Origin: Thamnocephalis sphaerospora
Taxonomy: Eukaryota; Zoopagomycota; Zoopagomycetes; Zoopagales; Sigmoideomycetaceae
Direction of reading: 5' to 3'
DNA length: 24,479 bases
Assembly (NCBI GenBank): GCA_003614735.1
Contig: KZ992642.1
Span: 1 to 24,479 of the forward strand
Shown: positions 10,131 to 19,153 of the stretch, one piece after another
Position numbering within the stretch: the stretch's first letter is position 1
Layout of the letters: the number at the start of each line of letters is the position of its first letter
Translations under genes and position numbers: made by a program
The notes under the pieces: generated by a model
Told to the model about the DNA's origin: nothing
The model's database searches: none
What the model saw: only the letters and a program-made list of their open reading frames with translations

Positions 10131-11114
10131 TTATCTGTGCTGCTCCCGAGCTAGCCACGACCGAATCAAATCCACTAGTCTGTTCTCGTGGCCGAACCAA
10201 AAGTGATCAGCGTTGGGCACCGTGTGAACCGTAAGACGGTCAGCAGCGGCGTTATCCTCGCCTCGCAGCCGCTTCAGCCAATGTTCGTAGGTTCGCACAC
10301 TGGAGAACTGATCGTGCTCGCCGTAGACTATCAGCACAGATGCAGCCTGGTCTGCCTCCTTGGCCTGTAGCGTGCTGCAAAGCCGTTCCGTGTAGAATTT
10401 GCTGCCGCCAAAAGACAGGAACCATGTTACACCGACTGGATAGCTGATCAGCACCAGCGAAAGCGGCACGCCATGGCGGCGCGGTACCTCCAGCGCGCCA
10501 GCCATCATAGCGCCAAAAGAGTAGGCCTGCGACAGAGTTGAGTCAGCCAGCCACCGCCTGCATCGTCAGCTTGCGCAACACCTACGCAGATGATAATATG
10601 CGACGCAGCTGGCAATCCTGCGGCATCGGTGTCGCTCCATGCGCCGGTACAGACGCGCTCCACGACCGTCTCCAGATCGCCCAGTTCAGCATGACCGCGC
10701 CAGCTAGTCCTTCCGCCTGACCTGCCGCAGCCGCTGTTGTGCAATGTCAGCACTGTGGCAAAAATGACTCGTCGTTGCTTGCTTGCCTACCGGAAATTCA
10801 ACGCCACAACCAGGTAGCCACGCGCGGCAAACTGACGTTCGAGTGCCACCACAACGTTGTTGTTGTTGTTGCCGCCTATTGCCACGATTGAGTATAATTG
10901 GCTGAACAGGACGAAGCTGACTGCGCTCACCTAGCGGCCCGTACGGATGGGTCAGCACGACTGCAGGCAGCACTGCGTCGCTATCGCGCGCACTAGCAGG
11001 AAATACGACGCGCGCATCAAGCCGAACGCCATCGTGCTCGGATGGAAACGACACGCGCGTAGCAATCGGTGTGCAGCGGGTGCTGCAAGCGTTCTGGTGC
11101 GCTGCGGCAGACAT
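10131..11114 (-). CDS. Alpha/beta-hydrolase superfamily protein (COG2945-like)
   Basis: Predicted 270 aa. Exons in gene order: 11114-10931, 10875-10791, 10733-10586, 10526-10131. Order of motifs follows small COG2945-type hydrolases: PAVVLTHPYGPLG early, then LNFRGCGRSGG, a helix HAELGDLETVVE, the nucleophile elbow AYSFGA (Ser142), VYGEHDQF with the acid Asp211, and ADHFWFGHE with His247. The elbow is A-x-S-x-G instead of the usual G-x-S-x-G; the triad is otherwise complete, so activity is likely. There is no signal peptide, so it is probably cytosolic. Substrate unknown. Exon 2 begins with a run of five Asn codons. An in-frame TTG lies upstream, but ATG 11114 is the first ATG. It starts 101 bp from the divergent WD gene. 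Confidence 0.85.
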
Positions 11115-11215
11115 GTAGAATAAGGTGCGGTGTATGGGGCTCAAAAGGCGAGTGCGGCTTCTGCTCGCCGTGAAATACTAGCCCCTACCGACTTGTTCCG
11201 CATTCTAGACCAACG
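11115..11215. promoter_or_regulatory. Short divergent promoter, hydrolase / WD protein
   Basis: Only 101 bp separate the two ATG codons, so both genes must share regulatory DNA here. No specific motif was recognised. Confidence 0.35.
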
Positions 11216-13370
11216 ATGGACTCTGACGCTGACGAGGCCAGCACCGCTCCGAGAGAGCGCCAGGAAGATGGTACGTTGCGCCGACGCTGCCCGGCGTGTA
11301 CCGAGCGTGCCTGACGAATGCATGGCCTTGTGTCGACCGCCAGCCGACCCATCGCCGCAAACCCACGTAAGCACATGTTATCTGGTCGGCATAGACGGCA
11401 TGGACTGACGCTGGGCGCTGGGGTAGTACCTAGAAGTGACGCAGGCCGATGTGGCGCGTGGTGTAGACATGGTAGGTGTGACCACGCGAGCTGTCGCCTG
11501 GCGGTTTGCTGATATGTTGGCGCAGCAAGGTATCGACTGGAATCGCATGCCAATGTCGCGCGAAATGAGCCGACAGTTCAGGTGTGCTTGGGAAGCTTGG
11601 GCGGCGGAGGACGTTTGCGCTGACGAGACGAAAAGAGAGCAGCATATAACGCATCGGCACAACATTGGCGGTATGTCCAAGATGGCCGACGAGGTAGGCG
11701 TTTACCAGCATGTCTGTTCATTATCCAGGATGCTAATACGAGTGGGACCATGCAGAAGATTGATAGCATCCGGCCAGATGGCGACTTTTACCGCTTCAGC
11801 AACTCGTACTTGACAGAGCGATGCAAGATCATGCACTTTCAGCTGCGAAATCTTCTTTGGGCATCCAGCCGTAACGATGTCTACTACGCCTGTACGTTTG
11901 CTGGCGCCTGGCTATAAGGTGACGCTGATGGAGACTGACACTGCTCATTCAGGCGATACAAGGGTTCGGCACTGGAATCCCATTCTGCGCGAAGCTAGAA
12001 CTGCACTTGGCGCGAAATTAGAAACCACTGAACAGCCGGCTGGGCACATTAGAACTAGCACCATGTGCTGCAGGGACAACATTCTGTTTGCTGGAGGTGC
12101 GCCTTTACTGTTCACTGGCGCACAGTATGTTGGCTGACGCGATGCTATGCTCGCGCTGTAGGATTCTACGGCGACTATTGCTGCAGAAAACTGGATGACA
12201 GCGCAAATGAAAACTACCACACGGGATCCATCACAGATGATCCCAATGGGATTACGACGCAGGTGGAGATTGTCCAGCAGCGGTCAGGAGGTGTGTATGA
12301 TGGCAATGGAGACGACATTTCTTGCGCTATGGTTGACTGACGATGCGCTACACTCGACAGCAAGAGCGGCGCTTATCGCCAGCAATGATGCCCATCTGCG
12401 CTTTATGGACTTGACCACGTTTCAGGAAACAGCAGACTTTGAGCTTCCGTGGGCGGTGAATGTACGCTGCGTACAAACGACTACGCCTGTACATGGCTGA
12501 CATTGATCTCGAATGGCCTCCTAGTGTGCGGCACAGAGTCCAGACCGGTTACTGGTGTGTGCGGTTGGAGATGAGACGGACGCGGTCATCCTTAATGCCA
12601 GAGATGGTCAAGGTACGATGAGCGATGCACGATTCGCACAGGTAGGCGGCTAACCTTGCGTGTCTGTAGTGGCTACCATGCTTCCAGGACATATTGATTA
12701 CTCTTTTGCCTGTAGCTGGAGTCCAGATGGTCGTGTTATCGCCACCGGCAACCAAGGTGGATGCACCTATACCCAACTACTTTTGGCACAGCTAACACTG
12801 TGTGCTTGCATATCGGCGATCAATTTACTGTGTGTTGGCATTTTGCCGCTAGACACGACAACACGGTAAGCTACACGATCGACGATGTATATCGACACGC
12901 TATGCGCGAAGCTGACCAAGCGTGCATGTACAGTCTTTATGACACTCGCATGATGTCGCGCGCGTTCCGTGTTCTAGGTGGGCGCATGGGCTCCATCCGG
13001 TCGTTACGATTCACCGACGATGGCGCATTCATGGCCATGGCAGGTGCGTAGCCAACGCGCTAGCTGCGCGCTGAACAAGGTTGCTGACAACAATAGCCTG
13101 CAGAGGCCGCCGATTTTGTCCACATCTTCGACACACGCACCTGGGAGCGCTCGCAGGTCATAGATATGTTTGGCGACATTGGTGGCATTGCCTTTTCTCC
13201 CGGCGACAGCGACCGCCTGTTCATCATCAACGACGACAAGGACACGTTTGGGTATGTACTGCGCCTGCCCGGCCATGCTGCAGCGTCACTTACATTTTGG
13301 TGCGCTCAGCGCACTCATGGAGTTTGAGCGTGCCTGGTCACCCCACGCAGCGATGAACTGGCTACTATGA
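11216..13370 (+). CDS. WD40-repeat protein of the YMR102C / S. pombe C2A9.03 type
   Basis: Predicted 417 aa from 15 exons: 11216-11270, 11344-11366, 11427-11471, 11526-11581, 11636-11693, 11756-11891, 11953-12096, 12162-12290, 12361-12461, 12525-12612, 12670-12756, 12853-12865, 12934-13043, 13104-13251, 13310-13370. The spliced protein shows the hallmarks of this conserved fungal/plant family in order: ARGVDMQGIDW, MHFQLRNLLWASSRNDVYY, IRTSTMCCRDNILFAGGFYGD, LIASNDAHLRFMD, LPGHIDYSFACSWSPDG, ATGNQDTTTRLYDTR, GGRMGSIRSLRF, ADFVHIFDT, DMFGDIGGIAFSP and a C-terminal ALMEFER. Function of the family is poorly known; a beta-propeller scaffold is inferred. Exon 12 is 13 nt yet is needed for the NQDTTTRLYD motif. 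The 54-nt intron 4 (11582-11635) is in frame and could be retained. The start is less certain than the rest because exons 1-2 carry no conserved motif. Confidence 0.88.
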
Positions 13371-13397
13371 CCGCGCAGCTGCATGGCAATCGCATAA

Positions 13398-14284
13398 TTA
13401 CATGTACTTTAGTTTTTGAATACGGCGCATGGTCGCCTGCCTACGAGCCGTCTTTGACGTCGGCTGGTATGTTTGTCTGCTACTATCAGCGAGAAGGCTG
13501 TCCTCTGCATTATTTTCCACCATCATCACCTCTTCTGTGGCATAAAAGGATGCATCGGTGCGCACACTCGGCCGATGGACCGGTGGTGCTGGTGCCGATG
13601 CGTTGATAGTGCTTGCCGCCTGCTCCAGCATCTGCCGTCCACCGGCGATCAATAACCTATTGTGTGTGCGTACTATGCCACCAGCTAAACCTACCGAGAA
13701 CTGAAGTTGCACCTGGAGCTGTTCTCGCTCGCGAGAGTGCTCCTTGTCACGCTGCTGCTTCTCTGCAAGTGCTTCTGCCTTGACCGCTGCAAGCTGATCG
13801 CGTAAAGTGCGCACCTGAGCAGACTCCTACGCCAGCACCACTGCCATATAAGCTGCTATGCTGCACACTCGTTGCTGTGCGTGTGGTCACGTACTGCATC
13901 CAGCTTCCCGCGCAAAATGGTAATTTCGCCATTCTTCTGCATCTGTTCGCGTTCCAGCTGCTGTACCTGTGCGTTCAGCTCTGCCACAACCACAGCACTG
14001 CTGTCCACGCCAGCCTGTTGGCTATGTATGCTTGGCTTGGAGTACTCGGTTAGCCGGTCTATCCTTGTCTATGTGCCGCTCATGCTTACTTTGTTAGCAT
14101 GGTGGAGCAACGGCAAAGCTGGAGCACGTTGCGGCGTAGGATGCTGCGACAGGTATGCAGTCTCTGTGGCTTCAAGCTCCTCTAGTGCAGACACGTCCAA
14201 GTCGCCCAAGTCGGCGAATTCGTCCTCATCGTCGCTGTCGTCGTAGCCGTTGCCATGGCCGTGGCTGTGACGCGGGTTGTACAT
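13398..14284 (-). CDS. Short acidic / coiled-coil protein, possibly related to the N-terminus of Rad26/Lcd1/ATRIP
   Basis: Predicted 233 aa. Exons in gene order: 14284-14090, 14035-13895, 13826-13695, 13631-13398. Seen: a His/Gly-rich start, an acidic patch DDSDDEDEFADLGDLD followed by EELEATE (residues 15-42), then a coiled coil of about 80 residues rich in Gln/Glu/Lys (from about 78 to 156) that contains NGEITILRGKL, then a Ser/Pro/Ala-rich part and a basic end. An acidic patch, then a coiled coil with a GE-x-x-ILR motif, is how fungal ATRIP partners of the Mec1/ATR kinase begin; that link is a guess, and those proteins are usually over 600 aa. The stop is 27 bp from the stop of the WD gene on the other strand, so there is no room for a long C-terminus. 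Intron 3 (13694-13632) is in frame and its use is not proven. Confidence 0.6.
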
Positions 14285-14395
14285 GCTGGAAACGGCGCAG
14301 TGAAAGAGCGGCAAAAACAACCGCCTGCCACTTTTCCCTTGCCTTTCTCTCCGAATTGTCTTTGAGACGTCCGTCTAGCCGCGACACCCACCACC
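14285..14395. promoter_or_regulatory. Divergent promoter, coiled-coil gene / BRF1
   Basis: 111 bp between the two start codons. The + strand holds a pyrimidine-rich stretch (about 14331-14363, CTTTTCCCTTGCC and TCTCTCC) upstream of BRF1. No other signal was recognised. Confidence 0.35.
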
Positions 14396-16640
14396 ATGCC
14401 CTGCAAAGGCTGCGGCGGCAATACGTTCGAGCACGATGACGCGCAGGGCAACGCCTTTTGCGTCCAGTGTGGCGTGGTATGTAGAGAGCAGGGCGGCGAT
14501 GCAGGCTGCAATGCTCAGCCATTCCGCTAGGTGTTTGAAGAAAACACGCTGGCCAAGGAGGTGGAGTTTGGCGAAAAGTCCAATGGTGCTGCCGTTCTCA
14601 TGGGCTCCTACGTGAGCGCGGGCCAAGGTATGCAGCCGTCTGTGCGTATGTGTCTGCACATATCACAGCGGTAACCAAGGGTCTACCTTGCTTCCTGTCG
14701 AACAGGCCGTGCTATTTCGTTTGGCTCAAACCGGAGACAGGCGACGCTAGAGTCCAAGGAGCAAAGTATTGCCAATGGTAAGCATCCTTGCCGCGCTCGA
14801 ATGATACCTTTGGTGTCTGCTGATTGCTGCGGCTTGGGCGACAGGACGACGGCATATTCAGGCGCTTGCAACGGCTCTGCGCATCTCGGAGCGCTACGTG
14901 GAGGCGGCGCAGCGATACTTTAATCTGGCTTTGGCCTACAATTTTACGCGCGGACGCACAACACAGAGCGTCACAGCGGCATGCCTCTACGTTGCCTGTC
15001 GCATGGAACGGACTAGTCACATGCTGATTGACTTTTCCGATGTACTCCAGGTCAGCATACACGTAGTGATTGCGCTCTGCTGTACACTGGTCTTCTCACA
15101 CGAGCGCTGCTGCCCAGGTGAACGTATTCTCTCTTGGCAACACGTTCTTGAAGCTGGTCAAAGAGCTGAATCTTCGTCTTCCGCTGGTCGACCCGTCTAT
15201 CTATATTCATCGGTTTGCAGCAATGCTTGATTTTGGCGACATGACACCGACAGTAGCCACCGATGCGCTGCGTCTGGTCCAGCGTATGGGTCGCGATTGG
15301 ATTCAGACGGGCCGACGGCCGGCCGGCATTTGCGGCGCTTGTAAGTAGTAGTAGTTCATTTGCCACTGCCTGTTTGCAGTCGACCGAGTGCTGATGCTGC
15401 CTACGCTTAGGTCTGCTGATTGCCGCAAGAATGCACAGCTTCAGGCGTACGCGCTCCGAGGTTATGCGCGTTGTAAAAATCGGCGATGCCACGCTGAAAC
15501 GACGGTAGGCGCACGAAGCACGGTCGCGTCAGCATTGGGCATTACATAGCTCACGGATGCTTGCTTTTGGGTAGACTTCACGAATTTATGGCGACGCCCT
15601 CGGGAAAGCTCTCGATGGCCGACTTTCAGACCATTTCGCTGGAAGATGCTTGCGATCCACCGGCGTTTACGCATGGAAAACAGAACCCCAAGGCCGGAGT
15701 CAGTCCTGCAATTGCCATGCCGGCGGATGCAATTGCCAACGCTACGTGTGTAAGGCTCAAAGAACACTTTGAAAACACAGCTGCAACCGAGAACAGCGAA
15801 GTTAGCACAAAGTTTTCCGGACCAGAGAGTAGGCGCCCTTCGTCAGCCATTCATGACTGACTTGGTACTAATGCGCATTGGCACGCTAGTTGACGAAAAC
15901 GTGGAAAACTGGTCCGACATTGATGACGAGGAAATCTCCTGCGTTTTCCTTACCGAAAGCGAAGTAGTCGAAAAGACAGAGATGTGGGAAGAGACTAACC
16001 GAGACTATCTGGAGAAACTAGCAGGTAAACACGCTCGATTCCATGTGGCTTTGATGACTGAAAGGTGCTGATGATTGTATGTATGTATGTACGGGTACGA
16101 TGCGCGTACAGAACGGCAAAAGCGCGAGGCAGCGGGCGAAAAGATTGGCGGTTCACGACCGGCAAAAAAGGTAGCTATCGGTTTGCACTTATGCCCACCA
16201 AAGACCGCTGCTAACGATTTGCACAGAGGCGCAAGCGCGGCGATCCGCCGGTCGACGAGTCTGCGCAGACGGCAGCAGAGGCTGCAAAGAAGATGCTGAG
16301 CGCGAAAAAGTACTCTCGCAAAATCAACTATGCCGTGATCGATGTTTTGTTTGACGGAGAACCATCAGAGAGTACTGCAGAAAGCGTTACTGCCGACAAT
16401 GTCGAAGCAAGCACGATTGCTGCCGATGTCATCAAGTACGAGGTGGTAGAAGAGCCGGGCGTGGTGACGCTGTCCGTGGAAGCTAGCGCTACTGCCAAGA
16501 ACGTTGCATCCAGCGTGCCTGCGGGCGCAGAAGAGGAGGAAGAGGAGGAAGAGGACGATGACGAAGAGGAAGAAGAGCTGGTGCACGAGCAGGATGTGTA
16601 CAATTCTTACGACGATGCGTATGACGAATACAACGACTAG
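14396..16640 (+). CDS. BRF1: Transcription factor TFIIIB subunit Brf1
   Basis: Predicted about 549 aa. Exons: 14396-14476, 14531-14627, 14706-14777, 14845-15050, 15118-15340, 15411-15504, 15575-15800, 15847-16024, 16112-16170, 16227-16640. The N-terminus is a TFIIB zinc ribbon with Cys3, Cys6, Cys22 and Cys25. Two cyclin-like repeats follow (about 85-270: RRHIQALATALRI, TAACLYVACR, LGNTFLKLVKELNL, then ICGACLLIAARMHSFRRT). Later comes the Brf1-specific segment WSDIDDEEISCVFLTESEV with WEETNRDYLEKL, and AEAAKKMLSAKKYSRKINY, which in yeast binds TBP. The C-terminus is a Glu/Asp run. Brf1 recruits RNA polymerase III to tRNA and 5S genes. The junction between exons 7 and 8 is ambiguous: donor GTTAGC at 15801 with acceptor at 15846, or donor GTAAGG at 15750 with acceptor at 15780 or 15846; all keep the frame. 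Confidence 0.93.
16077..16088 (+). repeat. Short GTAT tetranucleotide repeat
   Basis: Three GTAT units followed by GTAC, inside BRF1 intron 8 (16025-16111). It has no visible role. Confidence 0.6.
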
Positions 16641-16842
16641 GCTACTGGCCTGGCTCATTCATTCGTATAGTATCTTCAAACGCTACGCGCTATATACAGT
16701 GATAAAGACATAGGTGAAACTCGATAGACATACCAATTGGCGCAAACGCCATTGACCGCAGTACACGGAACACAGAAATCAGATCAGAATACGCATCACA
16801 ATACTACCGTACCGTCATAAGCTCATCTAGCTCAGTGCGTCA
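16641..16842. terminator. Convergent 3' region of BRF1 and the F-box gene
   Basis: About 200 bp between two stop codons in tail-to-tail genes. AT-richer than the flanks (for example GCTATATACAGTGATAAAGA near 16690). It must hold both 3' UTRs and polyadenylation sites; no canonical AATAAA was recognised. Confidence 0.35.
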
Positions 16843-18821
16843 CTATGCCTGCTGGCTTTCAATGTTAGGCATAAAGTCGAGCCAACGAATGTGTCGAGAT
16901 AGTGGCCTTTGGCGGTCATCTTGCGACCGCGGTGAATGTCTGCCACTTTTGCTTTTGCCACCAGCCCACGCACCACTGCCCCACCAACCAGGAAATAGAT
17001 AGGCGGGTGATATCCTGGGCTGACTATCGTGCGTACTCATGGCTGCGCTGTGAATTATGCGCACTCTCACACCGGCATACATGTCAAACAGTATTAGACG
17101 ATAGCCTTTACCGTAAGGCGTGGTTAGCATAACCAGATCTCCCAGAATATGCTCGATGTCAGCAAACTTTGGTAGAGAGTATGACGCCGTCGCAATGCCG
17201 TCGTCAAAGCGTAGCAGGCGGATGGCGCTGCTGCCTTTGCTTTGCCACTTGGGTCCGTGCAACAATACGGCAAAGACTTGGCGGTGTACCAGCGGCACAA
17301 GTAGGCGTTGCGCTGTTGTGTCCAACCAGCCGTGCTGGAACGTTTTAAGTCTACTACGAGCCCTGTTCTTAAATAGCTGTTTGCCATCGACGACATCAGG
17401 CACGCCTGTTACTGAAATGACAATAAGGAGCCGAAAGCAGTTTGTGCTTTGTATCGATACGTAGCCTTTGCCTAGCGCTGACATGACGATTCCGTTCAGC
17501 GACCCATATCCGCCCGTCAAATTGAGCATGTTGGTGCTTAGCGTGCGTGTATGACTACGGCTCATGTTTTCGCTTTGCTTTTCCCGGTTTTTCGGATGAA
17601 TCTTGCCAGCATCGTGCTCAAACATCACTTCGACTGTTCTCCAATATAAGCAATCCCCAAAGACTCGCGCAGCACAGACAATGACGCGATCATTGGTAGC
17701 GGTCACAATGCAGGCGCTTTGGTAATGGCGGTGCAGAATACCACCTGCACCTACATCGTGCTGTTCCTCGGGCGCTCTGTCGGCTGCATACTCTTTGTAG
17801 CCGAAAACGCATAACTCTGTCAGGCGGCATGGTGGGATTTCTCCGTCCGCATCCAGCAGTGTCCAGTGTACTGAAGAACCTCGGAAAAGGTCATCAGGAG
17901 TCTCTGAATATGCCAGTATCCAGCGGCCGTTTCTGTGGAAATTGTAGGCATTCTGGCATAGCTCCCGGGTCAGCTGACCTGAAAGCTCGTAAGTCCAGAG
18001 CTTAAAGCTGCGCTGGAGCGAATTGGCCGCATGCAGCAATGTGGAGCGACCTCCGAAGCCAGAAATTTTGGCTCTGCTGTTTACCTTTGCTTCGCCAGCT
18101 AACAGTATCGTAGCTGGCGTGCGTGCCACGCCAGATGGTGTGACTGACGCAGCATAGAGCACATCGTTGATGCCATCCTGCAGTAATATCTCGTTGGGAG
18201 TGAACAGAATCGGGGACCATTTCCGGTTAAAGTAGCACGACTCGGGCACAGAGCGAGAGCGTTGAACGCAGCGGCCTAAACGCCAGTTTGCCTCTGTCTG
18301 CCTACGTGCAACCAAAGCGCGTTGCCAGTTTACGTGTACATGCTCGATGGCTACACCCTGGCGCTCTGCAAGCCGTGACTGATACGCCGCCAGCCAAAAT
18401 TGCTCTGCCGCACTCTCGGAAAACGCGGTTTGGTAAAGCTGCTGCCACAGGTCTTGCGTGTTTGTGAGCATGTGCCAAAGCGTGCGACTGACTGCACAAA
18501 GGCACAAGACAGTGTGCACGTTGGCGTACAAAGCTATACGTAGCCATAGCTCAGGTGGCAGTGGTGGTAGTGGAGCAACGGCCATTTTGGACTGACCGGC
18601 GTGCTGGCTGCCGTTCCAAAAGTCGACTAGAGGAGCGGAAAAGATGCAACGTAAGCGGCAGGCAAACAGGCCAATCACAGTATGTAGGCGCGCCTTTGTG
18701 AGCGCAGCCAGTTTGGCGATTGCCCGTGCGACCGACGTGATCCATGAAACTCACCAAGATAGACCACATTGCCGAGCAAATCAGCGCCATCCTCACTTGC
18801 CCCGTCTTCTCTGGCGCCCAT
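16843..18821 (-). CDS. F-box protein
   Basis: Predicted 616 aa from two exons (18821-18755, 18626-16843), joined by a GTGAGT..CTCTAG intron of 128 nt. Almost the whole protein lies in one long open frame. After the join the N-terminus reads MGAREDGASEDGADLLGNVV and then the F-box: LPPLPPELWLRIALYANVHTVLCLCAVSRT, with LWQQLYQTAF after it. F-box proteins bind Skp1 and present substrates to SCF ubiquitin ligases. The remaining 500 residues show no repeat I recognise (no clear LRR or WD), so the substrate is unknown. Without the first exon, translation would start at ATG 18585 (580 aa) just before the F-box, or at ATG 18678 (611 aa). The gene stands out by having at most one intron among neighbours with up to 17. 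Confidence 0.85.
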
Positions 18822-19153
18822 GCGGTTCCTTCATTAAGTCAACGGCGTGTATAGACAAAACGCTTGCAACGTAGCACACACATATTTCCCCTCGCCACAT
18901 GCCATGCTACACTGCGTCTAACAAAGACTTTCTGAAACAACAGGCACATATGGCTGATGGTCAGTGCTACATCGCTGGGCGCGCCTATATACTGCATGCT
19001 GCATTTGCGTCCATGCACGCACAGCAACTCATCGCACATACCCTCGCTCAATCAAGCTCAGACGCACGGCAACAGTGCTGTTCTCCGCACACACAATCCT
19101 TCGCAAGCATACCCTGCCATTTTTACTAGCATCAGATAGACACGGAACTACCA
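18822..19153. promoter_or_regulatory. Divergent promoter, F-box gene / 7TM gene
   Basis: 332 bp between the start codons. A TATATA-like box lies at about 18988 (GCCTATATACTGC), in range for the + strand gene. No RNA gene is visible. Confidence 0.4.

Noticed and set aside
13104-13400. Extension of the coiled-coil gene C-terminus through a further intron antisense to the WD gene
   Set aside because: A donor-like GT occurs near 13405, but the extension would run antisense through conserved WD codons and shows no family feature.
16328-16603. 91-codon minus-strand frame rich in Ser
   Set aside because: It is the complement of the Glu/Asp tail of Brf1.
18744-18854. Small + strand ORF starting MKLTKIDHIAEQ (36 aa)
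   Set aside because: It lies opposite the proposed first exon of the F-box gene and its intron donor, and has no recognisable features.
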